Source of the DNA: Hsuehochloa calcarea
Taxonomy: Eukaryota > Streptophyta > Magnoliopsida > Poales > Poaceae
Reading direction: 5' to 3'
Assembly (NCBI GenBank): GCA_036346395.1
Contig: CM070615.1
Coordinates: 7,755,534 to 7,819,533, forward strand
Length of the DNA: 64,000 bases
In this document: one piece after another, positions 21,806 to 31,542 of the stretch
Layout of the letters: each line of letters opens with the position of its first letter
How positions within the stretch are numbered: the stretch's first letter is position 1
Notes under the pieces: generated by a model
Databases searched by the model: none
The model's input: the letters and a program-made list of their open reading frames with translations, nothing else
Told to the model about the DNA's origin: nothing
Program-made: the position numbers and the translations under genes

Positions 21806-21880
21806 AAAACGTTGACTTCAATTCTGTAGTATTCCGCCCTCGTATTCGTTTCGATGATAAGAATTCGGGGTCAAATTCTG

Positions 21881-21894
21881 TTAAGGGGGTAGAA
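21881..21894 (+). other. Polypurine tract of gypsy E
   Basis: TTAAGGGGGTAGAA precedes TGTAATACTC, the start of E's 3' LTR. Confidence 0.8.
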
Positions 21895-22225
21895 TGTAAT
21901 ACTCTAAATTTCTTTTTTAGTGGAATTTGTTCGGGAGAGAGAATTTTTCTAAAAATTCAAGTTTTTCAAAAATTTGTGAACCATGGACCTCCAGCCCAGG
22001 GTGGGCCAAACACTGGCCAGCAAATGGCCGGCCAAGTATGGGCCAAGGAGGGGGGAGGCACCTAGGCCCAAGGCCCATGCGCCCCACCTCCCCCTCCAAC
22101 CCTAGTCGGCACCCCATCTCCCCTCTCCCTCCCCACTTCCCCCTAGAGCTTCCACCCCCACACCCCAAACAAGCGCCTCCCCTGTCGCTTCGTGCCGCCT
22201 CCTCCCCTTGGTGCTGGCCCCCGGT
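21895..22225 (+). mobile_element. 3' LTR of gypsy E, first part
   Basis: It starts TGTAATACTCTAAATTTC after the polypurine tract. It is interrupted after CCGGT by the F insertion and resumes at 36628. The final five bases (CCGGT, 22221-22225) are one half of the TSD. Confidence 0.85.
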
Positions 22226-22760
22226 TGATGAATAACGGCGGTCCGATCTTCCGATAGGTTCGATTTGTTTCGTCGTGAGGACGTTGACGCTTTGAGGCTT
22301 CCGACCCTATGATCTTCACCTCGCAATTCGCTACACCCGCACAACTATCGTTATCAACCACGCTTGCACGCGATCGACCTTACCACGAGGGTTATGGTTC
22401 CTGCAAGCAATAGAAGCAACTCACAAGAACAAGATAGATGCAATCTGAAATATATTGCGGATTTGGATGAAGTTCACAAAGTGGGGTTTCTCAAACCAGA
22501 ACGCTAAACCGCAGCGCGTAATAATCTAAGAAAAACCCAACCCTAAATCGTATACTGCATGCAATATATAGGGGGGAGAACATGAGGAGGTCGACCAAGG
22601 GTTGTGCTACCATGTGGAGAGGCGTACACATCCTGGACTTTGACCTTGCCACGCTTACAAGGCCTTATTAGGCCCAAAACGGTGACACAACACCTTATTT
22701 CAATGTCTCTGACTAACTCCCAACGTAGTCGTCACTCGTTGTGGGCCTGGTCGTAGGGCT
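22226..22760 (-). mobile_element. 3' LTR of element F, distal part
   Basis: It matches 35795-36330 with scattered differences, including the minus-strand promoter (TATATATTG at about 22564). It is interrupted by H after GGGCT (22756-22760). Confidence 0.85.
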
Positions 22761-23647
22761 TGATAAGGGCATGACCCCTATGGATACAACCACAATTGCT
22801 ATGCTTGCTATTCCAATTACAAAAGTCCGTCCAATTACTCGAACGTGTTCGTCAACTTACTTATCGTAAATTCGTTTTAGGGTCGAGTGTATTATTTGAG
22901 AACTCTATGATGTCGCTTAATGGAGATGATTTACTTGTACTTAGGAATCTAGGACTACGACCAATTCAAGAAGGTTCACGACCAGCTCCGCACGGTTTCA
23001 TTTAACCACTTCAAGAAGGCCTACGACCGCTTGGACTCGTTGGACACAATTTACGACCAGCTCAAGAAGACCTACGACCGCTGGACTCGTTGGACACAAT
23101 TTACGACCAAACATAGCACGATTCCTCAAGATCCCCATAGGGCCACCCCACGACCAAGTCTTCGACATGAGATACACGACATTAGGTGTTGCGCCACCGC
23201 CTTGGAAACTAATAGGACTTTGTAAACGTGACGAGGTCGGAGTCCGTGTTGTGTACGCCACCCCACTACCGCACAACCCTAGGTCGACCTCCTCACGTCC
23301 CCCTATATATATACAGTAGCCGCCATAGTTTAGAGGCGGGTTTTTCTTAGATTATTCTGCCAATTGCAGTTTCGCCGATTATCGGTTTGAGGAACCCCAC
23401 TTGTAAACTTCATCCATATCCGCAATACAATTGATTGCATCTACCTTGTTCTTGTGAGTTGCTTCGATTGCTTGCGTGAACAATAACCTTCGTGGTAAGG
23501 TCGATCGCGGCAAGCGTGGTCGATAACGACGAAGCGCAAGGGTGTAGCGACCATGCAGGTGACGACCGCTGGTCGGAAGCCTCGCCGCCAACGCCCTCAC
23601 GACGAACCAAATCGAACCTATCGGAAGATCGCCACCGTGACTCATCA
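22761..23647 (+). mobile_element. 5' LTR of element H (887 bp)
   Basis: It starts TGATAAGGGCATGACCCC and ends CGTGACTCATCA right before the primer-binding site. The first 250 bases keep a degraded version of the pol C-terminal segment (VRPITR, then NSMMSLNGDDLLVLRNLG), matching F's PMTRARAR...LLLLRNDG. A TATATATATA box lies at 23304-23313. The second half is strongly similar to F's R/U5. Confidence 0.82.
23304..23313 (+). promoter_or_regulatory. TATA box of the H 5' LTR
   Basis: TATATATATA follows CGTCCCCC; the 3' LTR has the same box at 29234-29243. The F LTRs have TATATATT in the same relative place on the minus strand (about 22564 and 36137). Confidence 0.6.
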
Positions 23648-23649
23648 AG

Positions 23650-23660
23650 TGGTATCGAGC
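23650..23660 (+). other. Primer-binding site of element H (one base short)
   Basis: TGGTATCGAGC lies two bases after the LTR end. Compared with the tRNA-iMet site TGGTATCAGAGC of F it lacks one A, from decay or a sequence error. Confidence 0.7.
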
Positions 23661-24738
23661 TAAGGTTGCCCGTTAGGTAATTTCGTTTATCCCTTTTGTG
23701 AGTTTTGTTCCATCACCTAGAGTCCAGAAAATTGCCCTACAAAAAATTTTAGATCGTAATTATTCCGCTGTCCAAACCACTTTGTGCCTTCGCAATTGTG
23801 TTTTCGGGCCGCGTTGTTGAATTCGAGTCCATCGTCGGTGTCTTTGTTCTTTGGTCTAGTCGTCAGAATCTAGTTTCTAGCGCCGAGTCTTTGCCGTGTC
23901 GATCATCTAGACACCCCCAATACGACCACAACACCACCCCCATACGACCACAACACCACCCCCATACGACCACCTACTCGGATTCGGCTTCTCCACCGGC
24001 CTGAACGAACGCCTGGTCGGATTCGACCAACCACTCGTGTCCGACAACCCTATTTATTATCTTATTGCTCTCTGACACCCCACCACCGGTCGAAACAATC
24101 GATCGGTCGAATTTTTCCCATAGCTAAAGTTCGTAGAGAGAGAGAGAGAGAGTTTTAATTACCTTTGTACCTCGCTTCTCCAAAAAGTTTATGACCCATA
24201 TATATCCATAGACCCAGAAAAGGGTTTTGAAGAGTTTTGAGTCAAGGTCACATTCGCAAAAAAAAAAAGAAAACCCTAGGTTGGTTTTTTTGCAGTCCAA
24301 AAAAAAAAAGAAAAGAAAGAAAGTAAAGAGTGCAAAAAAAAAAAAGAAAGTAAAGAGTTGCTTTGTGATTTTGGATCCGATTGTGTTTGTATCTACCCTA
24401 TCCTTCCGTTTGCTTGAGCTAGTTCTAGGAACGCGTTTGGGCCAAAGAATCGTGATTTGTGCATTGTGGACTTTTATTCAGCTTTGCTAATCTGATTTCA
24501 TTATTGCTATTCCTTGCTACTAAACATTGCTACTTTCGACCCTCAGATTGGATCCTCGCATTCGCCTCCGCCGTGATCGTACATCCCACCTTCTCCGATC
24601 AGACCACCTGCTGTAATTTGGTAAGAAACTCATAAGAGCTTGGTAAGACGCTTGTGAGTGTGTGATTGCATCCTCCAACCACCTAGTAGTGATAGGAATA
24701 ATACCTTTTGTGTTGTCTCTTGTCTCCTACTAACCATG
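23661..24738 (+). mobile_element. Leader of element H
   Basis: This is the untranslated region between primer-binding site and gag. It holds three near-identical units of CCCCATACGACCACAACACC near 23915-23970, a (GA)n run at 24137, and A-rich stretches with AAAAAGAAA at 24260-24350. F's leader has the same order of GA run, ACCCAGAAGAGGG motif and A/T-rich stretch, so the two leaders are homologous. The frame at 24227-24490 is lysine-rich and low in complexity. Confidence 0.6.
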
Positions 24739-24868
24739 TCAGGTGAAGAATTGGATGCGCAAGAGTGTGCTTTGAGGGGAGAGCTCATGACGCTCTTGGA
24801 TGAACAACGCACCACCATGAATGAGTTCATCGACAGGAAGCTTCAAGCTACCACGACCACTTTACAAC
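24739..24868 (+). pseudogene. H gag, N-terminal piece
   Basis: The ATG at 24739 starts MSGEELDAQECALRGELMTL, then TMNEFIDRKLQATTTTLQ. This matches the start of F's gag (MVGEELEAQECVLREELTRV). It is interrupted after ACAAC by solo LTR I and resumes at 26679 with SINDSIAAL, where F has LNESIAML. Gag would form the particle. Start and family are well supported by the F comparison. Confidence 0.75.
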
Positions 24869-26673
24869 TGTTGGACCGTAACGGCGACTAGAGGGGGGGT
24901 GAATAGGAGCACGCTCAGTTTTTCACAAATTATGAACTCAATACAATTTCACTCCAGTAGCTATTAGAAAGCTATGAAGATCAATATACCAAGACAAATG
25001 AAGACTAGTATTGAATCCAATTAAATCCCTAAGCAAAATAACAAAATCAACTAAGATTGCAAAGACTCAAAGATGGGCGGTCGACTGCACTCCAACCGGT
25101 CGGACCGATTGCCGGGCCGTCTCGACCGGCGTAGTCGGGCGGTCGAACCGCTCCAAAATCGGTCGACCTAAATGATGATGACGATCGACCGGGCGATCAC
25201 GTAACCGATTCAAACAAGAAAATCACCGATGACGGTTGCAATTAGGTGAAACTTTTGATTCTCAACTCCAATCTTTATGAAACTTTGCACACACCTTCTA
25301 TATGCTATTGAGGACCTATTCCAATCGAATATTATGATAATTCTTGGAACGATCTTGAGCAATTGCCAATTGATTAACGTAAGGTCTAAAACCGCAAGAA
25401 CGAAAACTTGATCCTAATGCTTGTTCGTGAGTGATTGATGATCAAGATGATGCTAGATAGATTCACACATATCACAGCAAGCTAATTCACGTGAAAGAAT
25501 CAATCATAAACTCGTGGATCAAAGAAAGCCCTAAAAACACGAAATTGAAAGCAAGAACGAAAAGAGACTTATCTCAAGCAAACCTTGCATAGATTGATTT
25601 CGTGGTTGATGCTGGATTACATCCACACCATCATGGATCAGTGGACAATCAAAAATCACGAAATTCACCACAAACCATCAAGAGCCCTAGCCTCCACCTC
25701 AACTCCCCTAAAGACAATTAGGGTTTTGAAACATAAAAGGCGAGAGGGAGAGAGATGCAGCCACCATCTCCTCCTATTTATAGTGGAGGCCTAAAACTCT
25801 TAGGGTTTGACTCTCTTGGGCTCCCGTTAAGGCCCACTAACAAACGGGTCACACACGCACGCTTCTCAAAGCACCGTCTTTAACCTTTTGACCTAAACCG
25901 CTTCACCATGCGCCATGGATTCGCCAATAGGTCACCCTTGTCCATCTTGTGTCACGCTTGAGTCATTAACCTCACCCGGCATCGTTGATCGTTCTGGACC
26001 TCAACTCTCCAAGTCTAGTCCCGATCCTCTTCACCGTTGACCGTCGTTGATCACCAAGCTACCTGCACAACCATAGACAAGCAAATACGAATTCGGGAAC
26101 AAGTTCTTCATAACTTGACCCATGTTAGTCAAAACATGCATCATGCAAATCATATGCCATGAAACCAATGACTTTGACCTAACAAAACAACATCGCCACG
26201 AAGTTGGCCGACGTTGAAGTAGAAACCGGTCTGACCGCTCCAGGTGAGCGGTCGGACCGCCTTGGCGGTCGGACCGCTCCTCGTGAGCCTGCTCGGACCG
26301 CCCTTGGGACTTAGCCGAAATTCATACTCCCAAATTCCGAAACCTTCTGGAAATTAAAAACGAATAGAACTTCTTACTGGAGACTCCAAAAATTATGAGA
26401 CCAAGTGCATTGGGATCCCCTCACTTGCCTACAACACCTATTTTTGGCCCAGCTCATTTTGAACACTTTTAGGTCACCGCCGTCCGATCAGCCCCATATG
26501 GCCGGTCCGACCGATTTGGGACCGGTCGGATCATGTGATGCAAGGACCGGTCGGACCGCCTCGCCCGTAATACCTGTAGCTTTGTCGAAAACACGTGAAA
26601 CTACAAACCGTAAATGCCATTGCCAATTGTCACATCATCCTAAGATCTGTAACATATTCCCATGAAATCCACA
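24869..26673 (-). mobile_element. Solo LTR I (1.8 kb) in the gag of H
   Basis: Plus-strand ends are TGTTGGACCG and AATCCACA. The TSD is ACAAC at 24864-24868 and 26674-26678. The minus strand is taken as sense because a CTATAAATAG promoter reads that way (25774-25783). Positions 25070-25200 and 26215-26550 are dense in CCGGTCGGACCG-type inverted motifs. There is no internal coding region, primer-binding site or polypurine tract, so this is a solo LTR from unequal recombination. The GACTAGAGGGGGGTGAATAGG-like end is a common grass LTR motif; the superfamily is undetermined. Confidence 0.85.
25775..25782 (-). promoter_or_regulatory. TATA box of solo LTR I
   Basis: The minus strand reads TATAAATA preceded by CCAC. 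It is the only strong TATA motif in this LTR and sets its likely orientation. Confidence 0.5.
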
Positions 26674-26678
26674 ACAAC

Positions 26679-27430
26679 GCTCAATCAACGATAGTATTGC
26701 AGCGCTCACTACACGCCTCGAAAGAATGGTGAACCGACCACCAAACACTGGTCGTGTGGAACCTCATGGTGCAGCCCATGACCATGAATTTGATAATGAT
26801 AATGAGATGCACGACTACGACGCCTTTGATGCGCGACAACGAACCGCCGAACTTCAATCGTCAAGGTATGAGAGGTAATAATGTTCAAAGAACATAATGC
26901 ACGTGTTAATGATGATCCATATGCTAAAGTTAAGTTCTCTATTCCATCTTTTGCGGTGCTTACGATGCTGAAATATATCTAGATTGGGAGATGACTAGAG
27001 AATGAAATTTAATACTCACTTAGTTCTCAAGTGCATAGAGTTAGGCAAGCCACAAGTAAATTTAAAGATTTTGCTATCTTTTGGTGGGATCAAGTAGTTA
27101 ATTCGGTTCTACACCGATACATGGGATAGATTGAAGGTAGCTATGCGTGCTAGATTTGTTCCTCCCGCTTTAAACGTGATATATGTAAGAAATTACAGCG
27201 CTTAAATCAAGGTAGTAGAACTGTAAGGGAATACTATCATGACTTGAAAGCTCATTTGATGTGTTGTGGGTTAGAGGAACATGTCAAGCTACCAAAATAG
27301 ATTCTTAAGTGGACTTAATCATGAAATTCGTGACATTCTTGTTCATAAAGAATATAATTCTCTCTCGCTTATTTATACTTGCTTGTAAGGTTGAATGTCG
27401 ATTGAGAAGAAATTAAGAATACTTGATGAT
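26679..27430 (+). pseudogene. H gag, C-terminal part (decayed)
   Basis: It continues SINDSIAALTTRLERMVN, then RPPNTGRVEPHGAA, DNDNEMHDYDAFDAR and VNDDPYAKVKFSIPSF. Each has a match in F's gag (NNGRVDPQGAV, DNDNEMRNHDAFDAQ, VNDDPYAKVKFTVPSF). Later pieces in other frames read KLQRLNQGSRTVREYY and LSGLNHEIRDILVHKEYNSL, the standard retrotransposon gag C-terminal part. At least five frame changes are needed to follow it. No zinc knuckle is seen. The gag is not functional as read. Confidence 0.72.
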
Positions 27431-28672
27431 AGAAAACATGAGAACAAGCCCTGTTTGTGTCTTTTTCAGTGACAAACAACTTGCGTGAAGTTGGGAACCA
27501 TGTCAAGAGGAGAATGAGTGATTGAACCATCAACTCCATTGGTTGAGAAGGAAGATGAGGAGATGGATACAAATGATATCATTTGAGGAGAGCCAAAAGG
27601 TAAGGATCATGGTACTATCATCACACAAGGTGAGTATGTTTGTAAAGAACTACAATTGCCCTGTTCATGCTATTTTAGAGCAAAAATTAGTGGAAAACAA
27701 TTCGATATGCCCATATTCCACGAGAGAATTCAAATCAGATTGATTTTTGTGCACCATTTGGTAAACTTGTTGATTTACTCGTTGACTTGAGTGCACCATA
27801 TGATAACATAATTGAATTGCCTCTTGTGTTGAGTGATTCATGTGATGAGTCAATCACATATCGTGATATGTAGAATTGGTTAGACATAAAGAAGTTTTGA
27901 CTAAAATTTATCCCATTGATTCTTTATGTTACATTATGTTGGAGCTACCTATGAAATTGTCACATGCTATGGAAAAGTTTCAAATTGCAAGTACAATCTC
28001 CTTGTCTAGTGCGTATACCCGGATATAAGATTAATTTGATTGGAGATTATGGTGTAAACAATCAATTTCTTGTATATCGAATATGCATAACTTGTGATCA
28101 CATAGATGAATTGAAGCTATCTGCTTTGAACCACAATTCTTGTGTGCCCGATCTTGTTTATTATGAGAGGAAAATAAACTTTAGTGATCATCCAATGGCT
28201 ATGTGTTCATCTCTTATTGCACCATCTAGTATTGACAATCTGCATAATGATGTTGAAGTATGGAAAACTTTCAAATCTTTTCACCCTTACTAGATGAATT
28301 TGCTAACGCCAATTGAAATATGTTTATATGGATGAACTTTGTATAAACCCAAGGTTGTAGATTTGCTCCTATATACTACCACTGCAAGTTTACAACTTCA
28401 GATATTTGAATTGTATAAATGCTTCACTTACATTTGCAAAACTAGTTGCAATAATTACTGTGTGAGAAATTTTGTTTTGCTCATTAATATATATGATTAT
28501 TCTTGGCCTAATAATACAATGAGCTTTTATGAATACTACTATTTTAAAACATTAATTGTGCAACAACAAAGAACCGTTAAAACGGATGACGTATACATAT
28601 ACCATGCATACACCTTGTTTTCTTTGTTATCCTATTTTTAGCTTATCAAAAGCCGAGGACGGCTTTGTTTTC
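27431..28672 (+). mobile_element. Unrecognised internal region of H in place of pol
   Basis: Short coherent stretches in changing frames (such as NNIELPLVLSDSCDE-like text at 27800-27850, and a 109-codon frame at 27964-28293) hint at a decayed ORF not related to protease, RT or integrase. The last 350 bases are AT-rich and non-coding. The region ends with SRGRLCFQEGEDDKGM, matching F's SRTTLIQEGEDDEDI and leading across the polypurine tract. Confidence 0.5.
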
Positions 28673-28685
28673 AAGAAGGGGAGGA
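28673..28685 (+). other. Polypurine tract of element H
   Basis: AAGAAGGGGAGGA sits immediately before TGATAAGGGC. In the same frame it encodes part of FQEGEDD, so primer site and coding sequence overlap as in F. Confidence 0.75.
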
Positions 28686-29574
28686 TGATAAGGGCATGAC
28701 CCCTATGGATACAACCACAATTGCTATGCTTGCTATTCCAATTACAAAAGTCTGTCCAATTACTCGGAACGTGTTCGCCAACTTACTTATCGTAAATTCG
28801 CTTCTAGGGTCGAGTGTATTATTTGAGAACTCTATGATGTCGCTTAATGGAGATGATTTACTTGTACTTAGGAATCTAGGACTACGATTAATTCAAGAAG
28901 GTCTACGCACCACTCCGCACCTGCCATTTACGACCACTTCAAGAAGGCCTACGACCAGCTGGACTCGTTGGACACAATTTACGACTCAGCTCAAGAAGAC
29001 CTACGACCAGCTTGGACTCGTTGGACACAATTTACGACCAAACATAGCATGTATTCCTCAAGATCCCCATAGGGCCGCCCCACGACCAAGTCTTCACTGC
29101 AGATACACGACATTAGGTGTTGCGCCACCGCCTTGGAAACTAATAGGACTTTGTAAACGTGACGAGGTCGGAGTCCGTGTTGTGTACGCCTCACCCCACG
29201 CCGACAACCCTAGGTCGACCTCCTCACGCCCCCTATATATATACAAGAGCGCCATAGTTTAGAGGCGGGTTTTCTTAGATTATTCTCGCCAATTGCGGCC
29301 ACGATTATCGGTTTGAGGAACCCCACTTGTAAACTTCATCCATATCCGCAATACAATTGATTACATCAACCTTGTTCTTGTGAGTTGCTTCGATTGCTTG
29401 CGGGAACAATAACCTTCGTGGTAAGGTCGATCGCGTGGCGTGGTCGATAACGACAGCGTGCGCGGTGTAGCGAATTGCGAGGTGACGACCGCTGGTCGGA
29501 AGCCTCAAAGCGCCAACGCCCCTTACGATTTAACCAAATCGAACCTATCAAGATCGGGCCACCGTGACTCATCG
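28686..29574 (+). mobile_element. 3' LTR of element H (889 bp)
   Basis: It matches the 5' LTR over its whole length with many substitutions and small indels. It ends CCGTGACTCATCG, where the 5' copy ends CATCA. The TSD copy TGGCT follows, then F's LTR resumes. Confidence 0.82.
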
Positions 29575-29852
29575 TGGCTGGTCGAGATCCGTAGCTCGTC
29601 GAGGATCGGTCGAGCTTGCGTATCACGTAGAATCTGGTCGAGATGGTTTGGATCCTCTCCATCATTCTTAAGTAACAGAAGATCACAATTTTTAGGTAGC
29701 ATACCATTCTGCATAGATAAATTATTAGCAACTAGAAACGAGCTCACCTCATAATTTAAGTGACGTGCACGAGCTCTTGTCATTGTAGTTTAGCAACCGG
29801 ATCTGGAGGATTTTATGTAGTGCGTGTATCCGAAGGAGTGATGTCCTCATCA
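29575..29852 (-). mobile_element. 3' LTR of element F, proximal part
   Basis: On the minus strand the LTR starts TGATGAGGACATCACTCC after the polypurine tract and carries the last pol codons. In the 5' LTR the matching frame is RTTQNPPDPVAKLQGPMTRA. Here CAA has become TAA and six bases before MTRARAR are missing. The segment ends at the H insertion. Confidence 0.82.
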
Positions 29853-29865
29853 TCCTCCCCCTCTT
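29853..29865 (-). other. Polypurine tract of element F (inside pol)
   Basis: The minus strand reads AAGAGGGGGAGGA directly before TGATGAGG. It encodes part of IQEGEDDEDI, so the plus-strand primer lies within the pol reading frame. Confidence 0.8.
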
Positions 29866-31542
29866 GAATTAGAGTCGTCCTCGACTCAAGGTCATCTTCT
29901 TCCCCCACGTATGGCTTCAAATCTGAAATGTTAAATGTGGGGCTAACCCCAAAATCTGAAGGTAGTTCCAATTGATAAGCATTGTCATTGATCTTCTTAA
30001 TTATTTTAAATGGTCCGTCAGCTCTAGGTATCAACTTTGATTTTCTTAATTCTGGAAATCTATCCTTTCTCAAATGCACCCAAACTAAATCACCTAGTTC
30101 AAATTTTATTTCTTTTCTACCTTTACTTCCAGCAACCCTATACTTTTCAGTCATACACTCTATATTCTCTTTAGTTGTTTCATGCAACTTAAGAACAAAT
30201 TTAGCACGCTTCTTAGCATCTAAATTAATTTTTTCAGAGGTAGGCAAAGGTAGTAAATCAATAGGAGCATGGGGGTTAAAACCATACACTACCTGAAACG
30301 GACTTACCTTGGTGGTAGAGTGTACCGACCTGTTGTAAGCAAACTCAATATGTGGTAAACACTCTTCCCACATCTTCAAATTCTTCTTTAAAATAGCCCG
30401 CAACATGGTGGATAACGTATGTTGACAACCTCCGTTTGTCCATCAGTTGGGGGATGGCACGAGTAGAAAATAGCAGCTTTGTTCCCAATTTGTTCCAAAG
30501 TGATCTCCAAAAGTGGCTCAAAAACTTCGCATCGCGTTCCGAGATAATAGTATTGGGCACTCCATGTAAGCGAACGATTTCCCTGAAAAACAATTCAGCT
30601 ATGTTTGTAGCATCATCGCTCTTGTGACAAGGTATAAAATGTGTCATTTTAGAAAATCGATCCACTACTACAAATATATTGTCCCTCCCCCTCTTTGTCC
30701 TAGGCAATCCTAAAACAAAATCCATAGAAATATCCTCCCAAGGGCCGCTAGGAATAGGAACAGGCATATAAAGTCCATGTGGGTTGAGACGGGACTTAGC
30801 TTTGTTGCATGTGGTGCAGTGAGCCACGTAGCGCTTGACATCGCGCCTCATCTTTGGCCAAAAGAAGTGGACGGCCAGCACATCTTCAGTCTTCTATGCT
30901 CCAAAATGCGCCATCAAACCTCCTCCATGCACCTCCCACAACAACAAAAGATGAACGGAGCTAGCTGGAACGCATAGCTTGTTAGCACGATAGACCAAAC
31001 CATCAATCAGCACATATTTATTCCATGTTTTTCCTTCTTTACAATGTTCAAGCACTTCTTTAGAGTCCAAATCAGTAGCATATAAATCTTTAATGGTCTC
31101 CGAACCAAAAATCTTATGATCAAGTTGAGATAACATGGTATAACGCCTAGAAAGCGCATCGGCAATCACATTGTCCTTACCTTTCTTATGCTTTATGACA
31201 TATGGAAACGACTCAATAAATTTTCCCAATCAGCATGTCGTTTATTCAGTTTAGCTTAACTTCTAATATGTTTTAGCGATTCATGATCGGAATGTATAAC
31301 AAATTCTTTGGGCCATAGATAATGTTGCCAAGTTTGAAGCACACGAACTAAAGCATACAATTCTTTATCATAGGTAGAATAATTTAGACTAGGCCCAATT
31401 AATTTCTCACTGAAGTATGCAACCGGCTTACCTTCTTGAATAAATACACCACCTATCACAATCCCGCTAGCATCACATTCAATCTCAAAAGTCTTACCAA
31501 AATCAGGGAGTTGGAGTAGTGGTTCTTGGGTGAGCTTCTCTT

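Larger units (their letters stand above)
22761..29574 (+). mobile_element. Non-autonomous LTR element H inserted in F's LTR
   Basis: Two LTRs (22761-23647 and 28686-29574) enclose a primer-binding site, a leader, a gag related to F's gag, about 1.2 kb of unrecognised sequence and a polypurine tract. No protease, RT, RNase H or integrase motif is seen. It is flanked by GGGCT (22756-22760) and TGGCT (29575-29579), a 5-bp TSD with one change; F's other LTR has GGGCTGG at this place. The R/U5 portion is nearly the same as F's, while the U3 differs. In rice, non-autonomous relatives of CRR (noaCRR) have this kind of relation to an autonomous partner. H is itself split by solo LTR I. Confidence 0.82.
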
